Source of the DNA: Pictodentalium vernedei
Lineage: Eukaryota > Mollusca > Scaphopoda > Dentaliida > Dentaliidae
Direction of reading: 5' to 3'
Assembly: GCA_031216915.1 (NCBI GenBank)
Contig: CM062297.1
Coordinates: 531,610,971-531,674,970 of the forward strand
Length of the DNA stretch: 64,000 nucleotides
The notes beneath the pieces were generated by a model that made no database searches, had not been told where the DNA came from, and was given only the letters and a program-made list of their open reading frames with translations. Shown piece by piece: positions 63,682-64,000 of this stretch (position 1 is the stretch's first letter; each line of letters opens with the position of its first letter). The position numbers and the translations under genes were made by a program.

Positions 63682-64000
63682 TGGCTCAAACCTCTATCGC
63701 GTTCCGGTTGGCGGAAGGTTGTCGAGTTTTTCTCAAGAGTGGGCGTCGATTACGGACGACCCTTGGGTGAGAGGAGTGACTTCGGAAGGTCTAAAGATAT
63801 CCTTCAAACGAAAGCCTCCATTAACTCGAAGTCCAAAGTGGACTCATCTTCCGTCAAACCCTCAGAAAAGAGACGCTCTGCTATCAGAGGTGCAGTCTCT
63901 TTTAATGAAGAACGCGGTAGAGGTCGTAGAAAACCAGGAATCGCTGGGATTCTACAGCCATCTGTTTCTGGTTCCGAAACCAGACGGCTCGTTCCGTCCA
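63680..64000 (+). CDS. DIRS reverse transcriptase, N-terminal part (copy D, cut by window)
   Basis: Starts at the gag stop in the +1 frame and reads 'NLYRVPVGGRLSSFSQEWAS' through the RT fingers to 'FLVPKPDGSFRP' at the window edge, the same as copy A. There is no ATG near the start: the ATG at 345 in copy A is GTG here, arguing against independent initiation at that site. The -1 frame is also open over all of these bases. Confidence 0.82.

Larger units (their letters stand above)
60490..64000 (+). mobile_element. DIRS retrotransposon copy D, left end and gag (continues past window)
   Basis: The left terminus ATTTTTATACTGTACC starts at 60490 after flank 'GAACGTCCGT'. The terminal repeat, leader, intact gag and the start of RT follow. 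Positions 63288-64000 align with 1-713 of copy A with scattered substitutions and no net indel. Nothing in the visible part is broken. It lies downstream of the RAD54B-like exon in the same orientation and could be intronic. Confidence 0.92.

Overview
This is eukaryotic repeat-dense DNA, most likely from a marine lophotrochozoan (a mollusc is my best guess). The grounds are DIRS retrotransposons, an XPG-nuclease transposon, many tandem-repeat-bearing non-autonomous elements of the kind common in bivalve genomes, and one spliced host exon. I see no bacterial-style operon, no tRNA or rRNA gene and no CRISPR array. The species is inference; the element structures are read directly.

Positions 1-43378 look like a nest of DIRS (tyrosine-recombinase) retrotransposons. 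Copy A (1-4333, young, intact 3' half) ends inside the 5' leader of copy B (4334-13396, decayed). B ends inside the 5' leader of copy G (from 13397). G's leader carries a tandem-repeat element (13775-15797) and a complete 6.56-kb Academ-like DNA transposon (15942-22499) coding a 1534-residue XPG-nuclease transposase. G's gag remnant stops at about 24130, where an array of about 153-bp satellite monomers starts. The array is split by a further DIRS, E (32156-37145), whose centre has been replaced by a foreign, Penelope-like segment. It ends near 39970, followed by the RT/recombinase half and right end of a decayed DIRS (C, to 43378) that may be the other half of G.

Positions 43379-60489 hold mostly non-autonomous elements: two nested Helentron-like elements with TAGCTCAAC ends, several with TAGCTCACC-type ends, foldback elements, an hAT-like remnant, and one clear host exon (57099-57179) of a RAD54B-like DNA-repair helicase on the + strand. 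At 60490 another young DIRS, D, begins and runs off the window with an intact 700-codon gag. Its last 713 bases align with the first 713 bases of copy A without net indel.

Within the DIRS family the parts fit one replication scheme: inverted terminal repeats, an internal complementary region (ICR) that is the reverse complement of the joined right and left ends, and gag, RT-RNase H and tyrosine recombinase in overlapping frames. The strongest leads are the 606-codon double-open stretch under RT-RNase H with only one TGA between gag and the recombinase frame; the ICR and terminal variants that change together in each copy; a covarying stem-loop plus G-tract after the recombinase stop; the chimeric DIRS E; and a 42-bp perfect inverted copy of transposase coding sequence placed upstream of its own start.
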